From Subtercola boreus (lineage in GTDB: Bacteria; Actinomycetota; Actinomycetes; Actinomycetales; Microbacteriaceae): a DNA stretch of 64,000 bases. Of this stretch, positions 17,598-25,294 are shown one piece after another (within the stretch, counting starts at the first letter, position 1; the number at the start of each line of letters is the position of its first letter). The notes beneath the pieces were generated by a model, which made no database searches, was not told the origin of the DNA, and saw nothing but the letters and a program-made list of their open reading frames with translations. A program made the translations under genes and the position numbers. The stretch is from NCBI RefSeq assembly GCF_003399625.1, contig NZ_NBXA01000032.1, forward strand, positions 19,436 through 83,435, in the 5' to 3' direction.

Positions 17598-18650
17598 ATG
17601 GACGGCAGAAAGCGCGGCACGGGGGCCACCACCCTGACCGACGTCGCCCAACTCGCCGGGGTCTCCCTCGCCACCGCCTCGAAGGCGATGAACGGCGTCA
17701 GCCAGGTGCGCGCCGAGACCCGCCAACGCGTGCTCGATGCGGCGGCCACCCTCTCGTTCACGCCGAACCCCTTCGCAAAGGCCCTCAACTCGGCCACCAC
17801 CGGCACCATCGGCATGCTCACCCAGGATCTCGACAACCGCTTCGTGCTGCCCGTTCTGCTCGGCGCCGAAGACGCTTTCGGCGCCGGCTCCACCTCGGTG
17901 CTGCTGGCGGATGCCCGAAGCGACTCGATCCGCGAGCGGCACCAGCTCGGCATGCTGCTGGCCAAGAGGGTGGATGGCCTGCTGGTCGTGGGGCGCACCA
18001 CCAACCCCCGGGCATCCCTCACCGCCGGCCTGAAGGTGCCGGTGGTGTACGTCTACGCCCCCTCTGACGACCCCGCAGACCTGTCGTTCACGCCCGACAA
18101 CTTCGACGCGGGGCGGCAGGCCGTCGACCACCTGCTCTCGCGCGGGCGGCGGCGGATCGCGTTCATCAACGGCGATCCGTCGTACTCGGCCGCGCAGGAT
18201 CGCGTCGCAGGCGCGGCAGCCCGGCTCGCCGAGCACGGGCTCTCGCTCGTCGGCGGCGCCGACCTCTTCGGCCCGTGGGGCGAGCGCTGGGGGCGGCGCT
18301 GCACCGAGTCCCTGGTGGAATCCGGCGTGCAGTTCGACGCCCTGCTCTGCGGCAGCGACCAGCTGGCACGGGGCGCCCTCGACCAGCTGCGCGAGAGCCG
18401 GCGGAGCGTGCCGGACGACGTCGCGGTGATGGGTTTCGACAACTGGGACGTGCTCACCGAAGAGGCGCGCCCGCCGCTCACCAGCGTCGAGATGAACCTC
18501 GAGCAGCTGGGCCGGTCGGCCGCCCTCGAACTCGTGGCGGCGATCGGCGGCACCACCGCCCGCGGTGTGCGCCGCGGAGCCGTGCGGGTCGTCCCCCGCG
18601 AGTCGACGGGCTCGTGGCTGCACTCCGACGACGGCGACGCGGGTAGCTGA
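17598..18650 (+). CDS. LacI family transcriptional regulator of the glycan operon
   Basis: This 350-aa regulator has an N-terminal LacI HTH and hinge (TLTDVAQLAGVSLATASKAM, about residues 12-31) and a periplasmic-binding-protein-like effector domain ending DNWDVLTEEARPPLTSVEMN. ATG at 17598 is preferred because GGAGG lies five bases upstream; two in-frame GTG codons directly before it are alternatives. It is divergent from the GH31/GH127 operon with repeated sites between, so it is the likely local regulator. Confidence 0.9.
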   Translation: MDGRKRGTGATTLTDVAQLAGVSLATASKAMNGVSQVRAETRQRVLDAAATLSFTPNPFAKALNSATTGTIGMLTQDLDNRFVLPVLLGAEDAFGAGSTSVLLADARSDSIRERHQLGMLLAKRVDGLLVVGRTTNPRASLTAGLKVPVVYVYAPSDDPADLSFTPDNFDAGRQAVDHLLSRGRRRIAFINGDPSYSAAQDRVAGAAARLAEHGLSLVGGADLFGPWGERWGRRCTESLVESGVQFDALLCGSDQLARGALDQLRESRRSVPDDVAVMGFDNWDVLTEEARPPLTSVEMNLEQLGRSAALELVAAIGGTTARGVRRGAVRVVPRESTGSWLHSDDGDAGS

Positions 18651-18701
18651 CGACGCCGGCGGGCCCGCGGGGCCGCACGGGGGTATTGCACCCGCGTCGT
18701 C
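18649..18701. terminator. Possible long-loop hairpin after lacI
   Basis: Arms GACGACGC (from the lacI stop) and GCGTCGTC are perfectly complementary, with a 37-base GC-rich loop. It separates lacI from the convergent DUF4436-like gene. The support is structural only. Confidence 0.3.
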
Positions 18702-18717
18702 GGAACTCCCGCAGCGC

Positions 18718-19671
18718 TCAGCTGCCGGGCGAGCGGGGCTCGGCTGCTGCGCGTGGGAGGCGGCGGGAGGAGGCCCGGGTGCCCCAGCGGTTCCAGGCGA
18801 GGATGTAGATGGTGAGCCCGGTGACGAGCCCCACGATCACCCAGAGCACGACGAGGTAGTCGATCCAGGAGCCGACCGGCGGCGAGCCGGGCAGGAACGT
18901 GCGAAGGGGGATGACGGCGAAGAGCATGGCGCCGATCCAGCTGGTGAGGGTGGCCTCGACCTGGCGCCGGCCAGTGTAGGCGCTGATGGCCACGAAGAGC
19001 ACCAGCACCGGGATGACCGCCATCAGGCCGAGCAGCACGATTCCGAAGGCGACGGTGCTCGCGGAGCGGGTGGCGACGATCTCCACCGTGGGCAGCGGCC
19101 TGTCGCCGGTCGCTGTGGTGACGCTGTAGCCCGTGTCGTCGACCCGGTTGGTGTGCAGCTGCCAGCCCGGCACAGAGTCGTCGAGGCACACCTCGGTGGG
19201 GATCGCGATCCGCCCGTCGCCCCCGCCGGTGAAGGCGAACGTGGTCAGCTCGGCACGGTAGGTGTCGAACGGCCACTCCTCGACGATTCCCGCGGCGTAG
19301 TCGGACTGGGTCGAGCTCCCGAGCGCGTCCCCCTTGGCGAAGGTCAGCACCTTTGACCCGTCGACGGGGAAAGTCAGCAGGCTGATGTCCTGCCCGGCTG
19401 TGAAACCGTCGCGGGAGAGCATGCTCTCCGGCGCATGCAGGGTGAGCTGGAACTCCAGCCGCTGGTTGACGGCGTTCACGGCAGCGGGCTGCAGTTTCAC
19501 GCTGACGCGGTCGCTTTCGGCGCCCTGCACGACCTGCACGCAGCTGTTGCCCGACTCCCGGAGCCCGCCGGTGTAGAGAAGCACGACGACGGCGTACACG
19601 ATCGCCGCCAGGAGAACGGCGGCCGCGACCTGCCCGTGGAGGCGCCGCGCGCGAGGTCGTTCAGCTGCCAT
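18718..19671 (-). CDS. DUF4436-like membrane protein
   Basis: This 317-aa protein has one N-terminal membrane segment (AAAVLLAAIVYAVVVLLYTGG), an external domain of about 170 residues, then three more spans, ending in a basic tail. The C-terminal PPVGSWIDYLVVLWVIVGLV is characteristic of the DUF4436 group. Function is unknown. It stands alone between converging lacI and the dehydrogenase pair. Confidence 0.75.
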   Translation of the reverse strand: MAAERPRARRLHGQVAAAVLLAAIVYAVVVLLYTGGLRESGNSCVQVVQGAESDRVSVKLQPAAVNAVNQRLEFQLTLHAPESMLSRDGFTAGQDISLLTFPVDGSKVLTFAKGDALGSSTQSDYAAGIVEEWPFDTYRAELTTFAFTGGGDGRIAIPTEVCLDDSVPGWQLHTNRVDDTGYSVTTATGDRPLPTVEIVATRSASTVAFGIVLLGLMAVIPVLVLFVAISAYTGRRQVEATLTSWIGAMLFAVIPLRTFLPGSPPVGSWIDYLVVLWVIVGLVTGLTIYILAWNRWGTRASSRRLPRAAAEPRSPGS

Positions 19672-19806
19672 TTCGCGAGCTTAGCGACCGGGCGCCGAAC
19701 CATCCGACGCGAACCGCCGCGCCGTGCGGCCGGAAGCGGACATGGCCGGAACAGGCCGCCGGGACGGGGGGGGCGTGCCTGCCGGCTCACGGCCCCGCTT
19801 TACCCC

Positions 19807-19866
19807 ATCGGGTGGGCAGTTCGGGCCCGAAACCGCAGGTTTCAGGGCCCGAACTGCCCACCCGAT
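19807..19866. repeat. Long palindromic element, copy 1
   Basis: Arms of 28 and 29 bases pair almost perfectly (one extra base) around loop GCA; each arm contains GGGCAGTTCGGGCCC. It begins 28 bp beyond the stop of the downstream-facing dehydrogenase gene. A copy with the same core lies at 63823-63885. It could act as a terminator, but the shared sequence suggests a dispersed repeat family. Nothing else is seen in 19672-19893. Confidence 0.85.
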
Positions 19867-19893
19867 TCGGAGGCGGGGCGCAGGCGCGAGGGG

Positions 19894-20874
19894 TCAGGAC
19901 AGGGCGGGGGCCGCGAACTCGATCTGCGCCTTGATGGTGGTGGCCGGGTTGTGGGCGGCTTCGAGGGCGGAGAGCGCGTCGTCGGCGGGGAAGACCTGCG
20001 TGATCAGCGGGCTGAGGTCGATCTTCGCCCCGGCCAGGAAGCGCAGGGTCTCCGGCCAGACGCCGGGCGAGCCGATCGAGCCGGTGATCGTCAGCTCCTT
20101 CGACTGGATCAGGCCGAGGCGGGCGGTCGCCATCCGCCCCACGTCGATGCCGATGTACGCGACACGGCCACGGAAGCCGGCGAGTTCGAGGGCCTGGGCC
20201 ATCACCTCGGGGCGTCCGCTGCACTCGACCACGACGTCGGCCCCGCGGCCGGCCGACAGCGCGAGAACGGCATCGGATGCGGCATCCGGATGCACGGCCG
20301 ACGCCGCGCCCAACTGCAGGGCGATCATCCGGCGCCCCTCGGCGGGCTCCACGACGATGACCTGCGCGCCGAGCGCCGCCGCGGCGGCCGTGACGGCGAG
20401 GCCGATCGGCCCGGCACCGAGCACCACGAGGGTGTCGCTGGCGTCGACGTTGCCGACCCGGCGGAGCGCGTAGTACGCCACGCTGAACGGCTCGACGAGC
20501 GCGCCGTCGGCGAACGAGAGCTCGTCGGGCAGCCTGTGCAGCCACGACGGCTTCGCCACGAAGTACTCGGCGGCCGCGCCCGAGATCGAGAAGCCGAAGT
20601 GGTCGGCACCGATGACGCACTCCCCCACGACCCGGTCTCCGACCGCGAACGACGTCACGCGGGAGCCGACGGCGGCGACCTCGCCCGACCATTCGTGCCC
20701 GGGGATCAACGGGTAGCTGAACGGGATGATGTACCGGCCTTCGAGCAGGTCGATGTCCGAGTGGCACACTCCCACCCGGCGGGCCGCGACCAGCACTTCG
20801 TCGTCGGCGATGGCCGGGACGTCGAGGGAGACGACCTCCGCGACATCCTGAACCGTGTACTGCAGAGCTCTCAT
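19894..20874 (-). CDS. Zinc-type MDR dehydrogenase lacking the structural-zinc lobe
   Basis: This 326-aa protein has the catalytic-zinc elements GVCHSDIDLLEG and GHEWSGE and the nucleotide site VLGAGPIGLA. The usual four-Cys structural-zinc loop is missing (only one Cys in that stretch), as in some sorbitol/threonine-type dehydrogenases. The start at 20874 overlaps the end of the preceding dehydrogenase gene (ATGA), so the two are co-translated. An open frame that runs far upstream of this ATG is only a shadow of that preceding gene. Confidence 0.87.
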   Translation of the reverse strand: MRALQYTVQDVAEVVSLDVPAIADDEVLVAARRVGVCHSDIDLLEGRYIIPFSYPLIPGHEWSGEVAAVGSRVTSFAVGDRVVGECVIGADHFGFSISGAAAEYFVAKPSWLHRLPDELSFADGALVEPFSVAYYALRRVGNVDASDTLVVLGAGPIGLAVTAAAAALGAQVIVVEPAEGRRMIALQLGAASAVHPDAASDAVLALSAGRGADVVVECSGRPEVMAQALELAGFRGRVAYIGIDVGRMATARLGLIQSKELTITGSIGSPGVWPETLRFLAGAKIDLSPLITQVFPADDALSALEAAHNPATTIKAQIEFAAPALS

Positions 20875-21929
20875 CGCGCGTTCACCAGCACCTTCACCTG
20901 GTCGCCCGAGGGCGACAGCAGCGTCTCGAAACCCTTGGCGACCACGTCTTCCATCGCGATCTGGGCGCTGACGACCTTCTCGACGGGGTAGCGCCCGCGG
21001 GCGATCAGGTCGACGATGCGCGGCCAGTCGGTGACGGGGTAGCACCACGTGCCCGAGAGGGTGATGTCGTGCTCCGAGAGCACCATCGGGTCGATCGCGG
21101 CGGCCTTCGTGTGAAGGCCTGTCTGCGAGATGCGCCCGGCACTCCGCACGGCGGCGAGGGCCGTGTTGAGGGCGCGTTCGTTGCCCGAACACTCGATGAC
21201 GGCATCCACACCGACGCCCTCGTTCCGGTCTTTCAGGTAGGCGGCGACGTCGAGCTGGGTCGGGTCGAGCACCTCCCCGACATCCAACGACCGGGCGAGG
21301 GCAGCGCGCACGGGGTTGACCTCCGAGATGAAGACGGTGGCGCCGAGGGATGCGGCGTAGAGCGACGCGAGCGCGCCGATCGGGCCGGCCCCGGTGATGA
21401 GCACCGAGTCGCCGGGGCGCACCTGGGCGGTATCCACTCCGTACGCGGCGACGGCGCCGGGCTCGACGAGTGCGCCCTGCAGATCGCTGACGCCATCTGG
21501 CAGCACGCTCACGTGGCTGGCCGGAACGAGGGCGAGCTCGGCGATGCCTCCCCACGCGAAGCTCAGGCCGACGCACGCCATCTTCTGGCAGAGGTGGTTG
21601 AGCCCGCGGCGGCAGTAGTAGCAGACACCGCAGAAGAGGAGCGGCATGACCGAGACGCGCTGGCCGGGTCGCAGGTGCGTGACGCCGCGGCCGACCTCGA
21701 CGATCTCGGCCGAGAACTCGTGGCCGAGGATCTGCGGGGCGGTCGACCCGTTCAGCGGATGCGGCGACGCCGGGATGACGATCGGCCCCATCGCGTACTC
21801 GTGGAGGTCTGTGCCGCAGACGCCGCACCAGTACGGCTTCAGCAGAACGTCGAACTCGCCGACATCGGTGGGGTCGGCGACGTTCTCGACCCGGATGTCC
21901 TTCGCGCCGTGGAAGACTGCTGCCTTCAT
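20871..21929 (-). CDS. Zinc-dependent MDR dehydrogenase (2,3-butanediol dehydrogenase-like)
   Basis: This 352-aa protein has catalytic-zinc elements CGVCGTDLHEY and GHEFSAE, a full four-Cys structural lobe (CGVCYYC and a later Cys), and nucleotide site ITGAGPIGAL. The N-terminal layout, with an insert before GHEF, resembles butanediol dehydrogenases. It is the first of a dehydrogenase pair in the catabolic island. AAAGGAG lies nine bases before the ATG. Its leader carries a 15-bp tandem repeat. Confidence 0.9.
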   Translation of the reverse strand: MKAAVFHGAKDIRVENVADPTDVGEFDVLLKPYWCGVCGTDLHEYAMGPIVIPASPHPLNGSTAPQILGHEFSAEIVEVGRGVTHLRPGQRVSVMPLLFCGVCYYCRRGLNHLCQKMACVGLSFAWGGIAELALVPASHVSVLPDGVSDLQGALVEPGAVAAYGVDTAQVRPGDSVLITGAGPIGALASLYAASLGATVFISEVNPVRAALARSLDVGEVLDPTQLDVAAYLKDRNEGVGVDAVIECSGNERALNTALAAVRSAGRISQTGLHTKAAAIDPMVLSEHDITLSGTWCYPVTDWPRIVDLIARGRYPVEKVVSAQIAMEDVVAKGFETLLSPSGDQVKVLVNAR

Positions 21930-21945
21930 GTCGTGATGCTCCTTT

Positions 21946-21983
21946 GCATGGGGGTTGGCTGCATGGGGGTTGGCTGCATGGGT
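21946..21983. repeat. 15-bp tandem repeat in the dehydrogenase leader
   Basis: GCATGGGGGTTGGCT is repeated exactly twice, followed by a degenerate third GCATGGGT. It lies between the hydroxyisobutyrate-type gene stop (22003) and the ribosome-binding site of the next gene, so copy number sets the spacing between two genes of one transcript. Confidence 0.85.
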
Positions 21984-22002
21984 GGGGTTGACGCTCCGCG
22001 CC

Positions 22003-22935
22003 CTAGTTGACGGTAGTGGGTGGATGGCCGGCCGACCGGGCCCGGGTGACCTCGGCGATCGACGACCAGTCGTCGTCTCCGTGCCCGTCGGCGATGGCCG
22101 CCTCGAACATGTCCCGGAGGTCGGCCGCGGTCGTGAGAGCGACTCCGGCTCCGGCTGCGGCCTGCTCTGCGAGCCCGAGATCCTTCAGGCCGAGCCGCGT
22201 CGTGAAGCCGGCCGGCTGGTAGCGGCGGTCGGCGATCAGTGCTCCGTAGCCCGAGTACACGGGGCCCGGGAAGAGGCTGTCCGCCATGACGTCGACGAAC
22301 GTCGAGGCGTTGACGCCGTTCGCGTCGAGGAGGGTGAGCGACTCGCTCATCGCCTGCAACGCGTGGATGATCAGGTAGTTCATCGAGATCTTCGCGATGT
22401 TCGCCGCGGCGGGGTCGACGCCGAACGGCCAGACGCGCCGCCCCATCGCCTCGAGGTAGGGCATAGCGCGGGCGAGGTCGGCATCCGCACCGGCAGCGAG
22501 CACGGTGAGCGCGCCCTGCTCGGCGACCGTCGAGCGGCCGAGCACCGGAGCTGCGGCGTAGGCGACCCCGTGCTCACGGTGCAGCCGGTCGAGCGCGGTC
22601 GCGGCCCCGGCGCTGACCGTGGCCATGTTGACGTGCAGCGCACCCTCGGGGGCTGCCGCGAGCTCGGCGGCCGAGAACACCTCCTGCACCGCTTCGTCGT
22701 TGGAGAGGATCGAGAAGACGAGACCGGTCTGCAGCACATCGTGCACGCTGTCGGCTGGGGTCGCACCGAGGGCGGCCAGGGCATCCATCGCCGACCGGGA
22801 ACGGTTCCAGACGACGACGGAATGGCCGGTGGCGAGCAGGCGGCCGACCATCGCGGCGCCCATGGTGCCGAGGCCGATGAAGCCGATGGTGTCGGCTGCC
22901 GCGGCGGTGCTGCCTGCTCCGCTGGCGCCGGGCAT
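22003..22935 (-). CDS. 3-hydroxyisobutyrate dehydrogenase-like NAD(P)-dependent oxidoreductase
   Basis: This 310-aa protein belongs to the beta-hydroxyacid dehydrogenase family. The dinucleotide site IGFIGLGTMGAAMVGRLL lies near residue 17, and the catalytic Lys sits in NIAKISMNYL. The family oxidises beta-hydroxyacids or reduces the corresponding semialdehydes. It starts inside the stop of the M24 gene (ATGA), so the two are translationally coupled, and is followed by the zinc dehydrogenases. Confidence 0.87.
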   Translation of the reverse strand: MPGASGAGSTAAAADTIGFIGLGTMGAAMVGRLLATGHSVVVWNRSRSAMDALAALGATPADSVHDVLQTGLVFSILSNDEAVQEVFSAAELAAAPEGALHVNMATVSAGAATALDRLHREHGVAYAAAPVLGRSTVAEQGALTVLAAGADADLARAMPYLEAMGRRVWPFGVDPAAANIAKISMNYLIIHALQAMSESLTLLDANGVNASTFVDVMADSLFPGPVYSGYGALIADRRYQPAGFTTRLGLKDLGLAEQAAAGAGVALTTAADLRDMFEAAIADGHGDDDWSSIAEVTRARSAGHPPTTVN

Positions 22936-24320
22936 CAGGCGCCCTCGTCGCCCCGACCCGCGGCCGTGTTCAGGTGCGACTGCGAGTCACGGAGGTTCGG
23001 CAGGGCGCCGCCGACGGTGAAGTACCGCTTGCCTGCCACGAGCAGGTCTTCGGCCGGGAACTTCGTGATCACCTGGCAGCCGGTGGCCGTGACCACGATC
23101 TCCTCCTCGATGCGGGCAGCGCCCCAGCCGTCGGCGCTCGGCCAGTAGGTCTCGAGGGCGAAGACCATGCCCTCGACGAGGGTCTCCGGATGATCGAGCG
23201 AGACGAGCCGCGAGAAGATCGGCTTCTCCCAGATCGACAGGCCCACCCCGTGGCCGTACTGCAGCGCGAAGGCGGCCTCTTCGTCGGGGAAACCGAACTC
23301 CTCCGCCTTGGGCCAGACCTTCACGATGTCGGCGGTCGTGGCGCCGGGCTTCACCAAGGCAATCGCGCGGTCCATGTATTCCCGGGCGCGCTTGTAGGCG
23401 TCGTGCTGCGCCGAGCTCGCCGAGCCGACCGCGAAGGTGCGGTAGTAGCACGTGCGGTAGCCGTTGAAGCTGTGCAGGATGTCGAAGAAGGCCGGGTCGC
23501 CGGGGCGGATCAGGCGGTCGGAGAAGACGTGCGGATGCGGCGAGCAGCGCTCGCCCGAGATCGCGTTGACCCCTTCGACGTACTCACTGCCGAGGTCGTA
23601 GAGCTTCTTCGAGACAAGGCCGACGCACTCGTTCTCGCGTACGCCGGGCTTCAGGAATTCGTACAGGTCTTCGTAGGCCGCATCCACCATCGACGCCGCC
23701 TGCGTGAGCAGCGAGATCTCGTCGCCGGTCTTCACGCGGCGCGCCTCGAGGAACACCTGCTGGCCGTCGACGACCTCGATGCCGAGCTTCTGCAGGGCGA
23801 ACAGGATCGGCAGCTCGATGACGTCGACGCCGAGGGGTTCGTTCTGCACCCCGAACTTCTCGAGTTCGCGCTTGATCTTCACAGCGACGCGATCCGCGAT
23901 CTCGGAGTCGGGGCTGAACGCACCGCGGAGGGTCGAGATCCCGGCCCGCGAGCCGCTCTCGGCACGCGGCCGCACCGCACCGTGATGGGGGGCGTGCGGG
24001 TCGGCGTCGGCCTCGGCGGTGGTCTGGTCGAGCCACGGGTTGAAGAGGGAGTGGTGCTTCGCGGCGGAACCGAAGTCCCACATGATCGGGTCGGTCACGC
24101 GGGTCAGCAGGCTGAAGCGGATCAGCTTGTCCATCGCCCAGGTGCCGATGTGGGTCGACGTCATGTAGCGGATGTTCGAGAAGTCGAAGGCCAGAACGGC
24201 GCCGAGCTCCGAGGTGGAGAGCTGCGCCTTCAGGCGGGCGAGCCGTTCGCTCCGCAGACGATCGAAGTCGACCCGTTCCTCCCAGTCGACGGCGTTTGTT
24301 CCGCGAGTTGCTGTACTCAT
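22935..24320 (-). CDS. M24-fold protein (pita-bread peptidase family) with altered metal site
   Basis: This 461-aa protein has a creatinase-like N-terminal domain (LGAVLAFDFSNIRYMT) and an M24 catalytic domain. Metal-ligand positions can be read as Asp280, His357 (GHGVGL), Glu390 and Glu405. The expected second Asp, 11 residues after Asp280, is Cys291 (NGYRTCYYRT). The family includes Xaa-Pro peptidases, metal-free creatinase and the DMSP lyase DddP, so a non-peptidase role is possible. ATG at 24320 is chosen over 24344 because GAGAGGG lies upstream. It heads the minus-strand group M24, hydroxyisobutyrate-type and two zinc dehydrogenases, and is divergent from the XRE-cupin regulator. Confidence 0.85.
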   Translation of the reverse strand: MSTATRGTNAVDWEERVDFDRLRSERLARLKAQLSTSELGAVLAFDFSNIRYMTSTHIGTWAMDKLIRFSLLTRVTDPIMWDFGSAAKHHSLFNPWLDQTTAEADADPHAPHHGAVRPRAESGSRAGISTLRGAFSPDSEIADRVAVKIKRELEKFGVQNEPLGVDVIELPILFALQKLGIEVVDGQQVFLEARRVKTGDEISLLTQAASMVDAAYEDLYEFLKPGVRENECVGLVSKKLYDLGSEYVEGVNAISGERCSPHPHVFSDRLIRPGDPAFFDILHSFNGYRTCYYRTFAVGSASSAQHDAYKRAREYMDRAIALVKPGATTADIVKVWPKAEEFGFPDEEAAFALQYGHGVGLSIWEKPIFSRLVSLDHPETLVEGMVFALETYWPSADGWGAARIEEEIVVTATGCQVITKFPAEDLLVAGKRYFTVGGALPNLRDSQSHLNTAAGRGDEGA

Positions 24321-24530
24321 TGTGAAGACCCTCTCCCCCGACACCGCTGTCGAAGTTCAGTAAGCATGTACGTGGTGTTCACTCTAGCTTAATTGTCAGA
24401 CGAGCCGATTGTGAAGCATCTGATCATCATGCGCGCACATTCTCCGTCACAGGTTCTAGAATTCGGGAACGGCGTTCACCACACGTGAACCCCGACTGCA
24501 CAGACAGAGGAGTGGAACATCAACGAAGAA

Positions 24531-25235
24531 GTGGGTCCGAAGCTCCGCGCAGCACGCCTGAAGAAAGGCCTGAGCCTCCGGAGCATCGCGTCCGAGGTCG
24601 GCGTCTCGGCGAGCCTGATCTCCCAGGTCGAGAACGGCAAGACGCAGCCGTCCGTGAGCACGCTCTACGCCCTGGTGAACCAGCTCGGCATCTCGTTCGA
24701 CGAGCTGCTCGGCCAGACAACGCCCCTCTCCGACGAACAGGCCCAGCCCCGCGCGCGATCCGAGCGGCCTGCCGAGGGCATGCGCTCGGCCGTGCAGCAC
24801 GGCAGCGACAACCCGGTGCTCGAGATGGAGAACGGGGTTCGCTGGGAGCGTCTGGCCACCGGATCGGGCGGCCCGGTCGATCCGCTGCTCGTCACCTACG
24901 CCCCGGGCGGTTCGAGCTCGGTCGAGGGCCGATTGATGCGGCACAGCGGCTACGAGTACGCCTACCTGCTGTCGGGCGAGCTGACGGTGCACCTCGAGTT
25001 CGACACCTACGTGATCCGGGCCGGCGACTCGCTGAACTTCGACTCGGTGCGGCCGCACATGTACGTGAACAACGGAGCGGTGCCGGCGAAGGGGCTCTTC
25101 TTCGTCACCGGCCGGAAGGCGTTCGCCGAGTCGACACCCGAGGCCGGCTCCGCCGACACGAGCGGTTCCGACGCCCGTGGGTCAGACCTGAACTCGGCCG
25201 TCGACGTGCTCCAGGCCATGGACCGGATGCCCTAG
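24531..25235 (+). CDS. XRE family regulator with C-terminal cupin sensor
   Basis: This 234-aa protein has an N-terminal XRE HTH (LSLRSIASEVGVSASLISQVENG, two helices) and a C-terminal cupin domain (SGYEYAYLLSGELTVHLE). The form is that of small-molecule catabolic regulators such as PuuR. The GTG at 24531 is 18 bases from the only good ribosome-binding sequence (AGAGGAG at 24506); an in-frame ATC at 24519 lies six bases from it and would add Asn-Glu-Glu after the initiator. It probably controls the divergent M24/dehydrogenase genes. Region 24321-24530 is the shared promoter; no clear palindrome was found there. Confidence 0.88.
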   Translation: MGPKLRAARLKKGLSLRSIASEVGVSASLISQVENGKTQPSVSTLYALVNQLGISFDELLGQTTPLSDEQAQPRARSERPAEGMRSAVQHGSDNPVLEMENGVRWERLATGSGGPVDPLLVTYAPGGSSSVEGRLMRHSGYEYAYLLSGELTVHLEFDTYVIRAGDSLNFDSVRPHMYVNNGAVPAKGLFFVTGRKAFAESTPEAGSADTSGSDARGSDLNSAVDVLQAMDRMP

Positions 25236-25265
25236 CCAGCACGCGCTGTCGCCGCGGCTGATGGC

Positions 25266-25283
25266 ATCCTCCCCCGGGAGGAT
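25266..25283. terminator. Bidirectional hairpin between convergent genes
   Basis: Perfect 8-bp arms ATCCTCCC and GGGAGGAT around CC lie between the stop of the XRE-cupin gene and the stop of the ketopantoate-reductase-like gene. Confidence 0.6.
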
Positions 25284-25294
25284 CGGCGCCCCTC

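Noticed and set aside
22935..24320. Call as DMSP lyase DddP
   Set aside because: The N-terminal region looks somewhat alike, but the metal site differs (Cys291) and no supporting DMSP gene is near.
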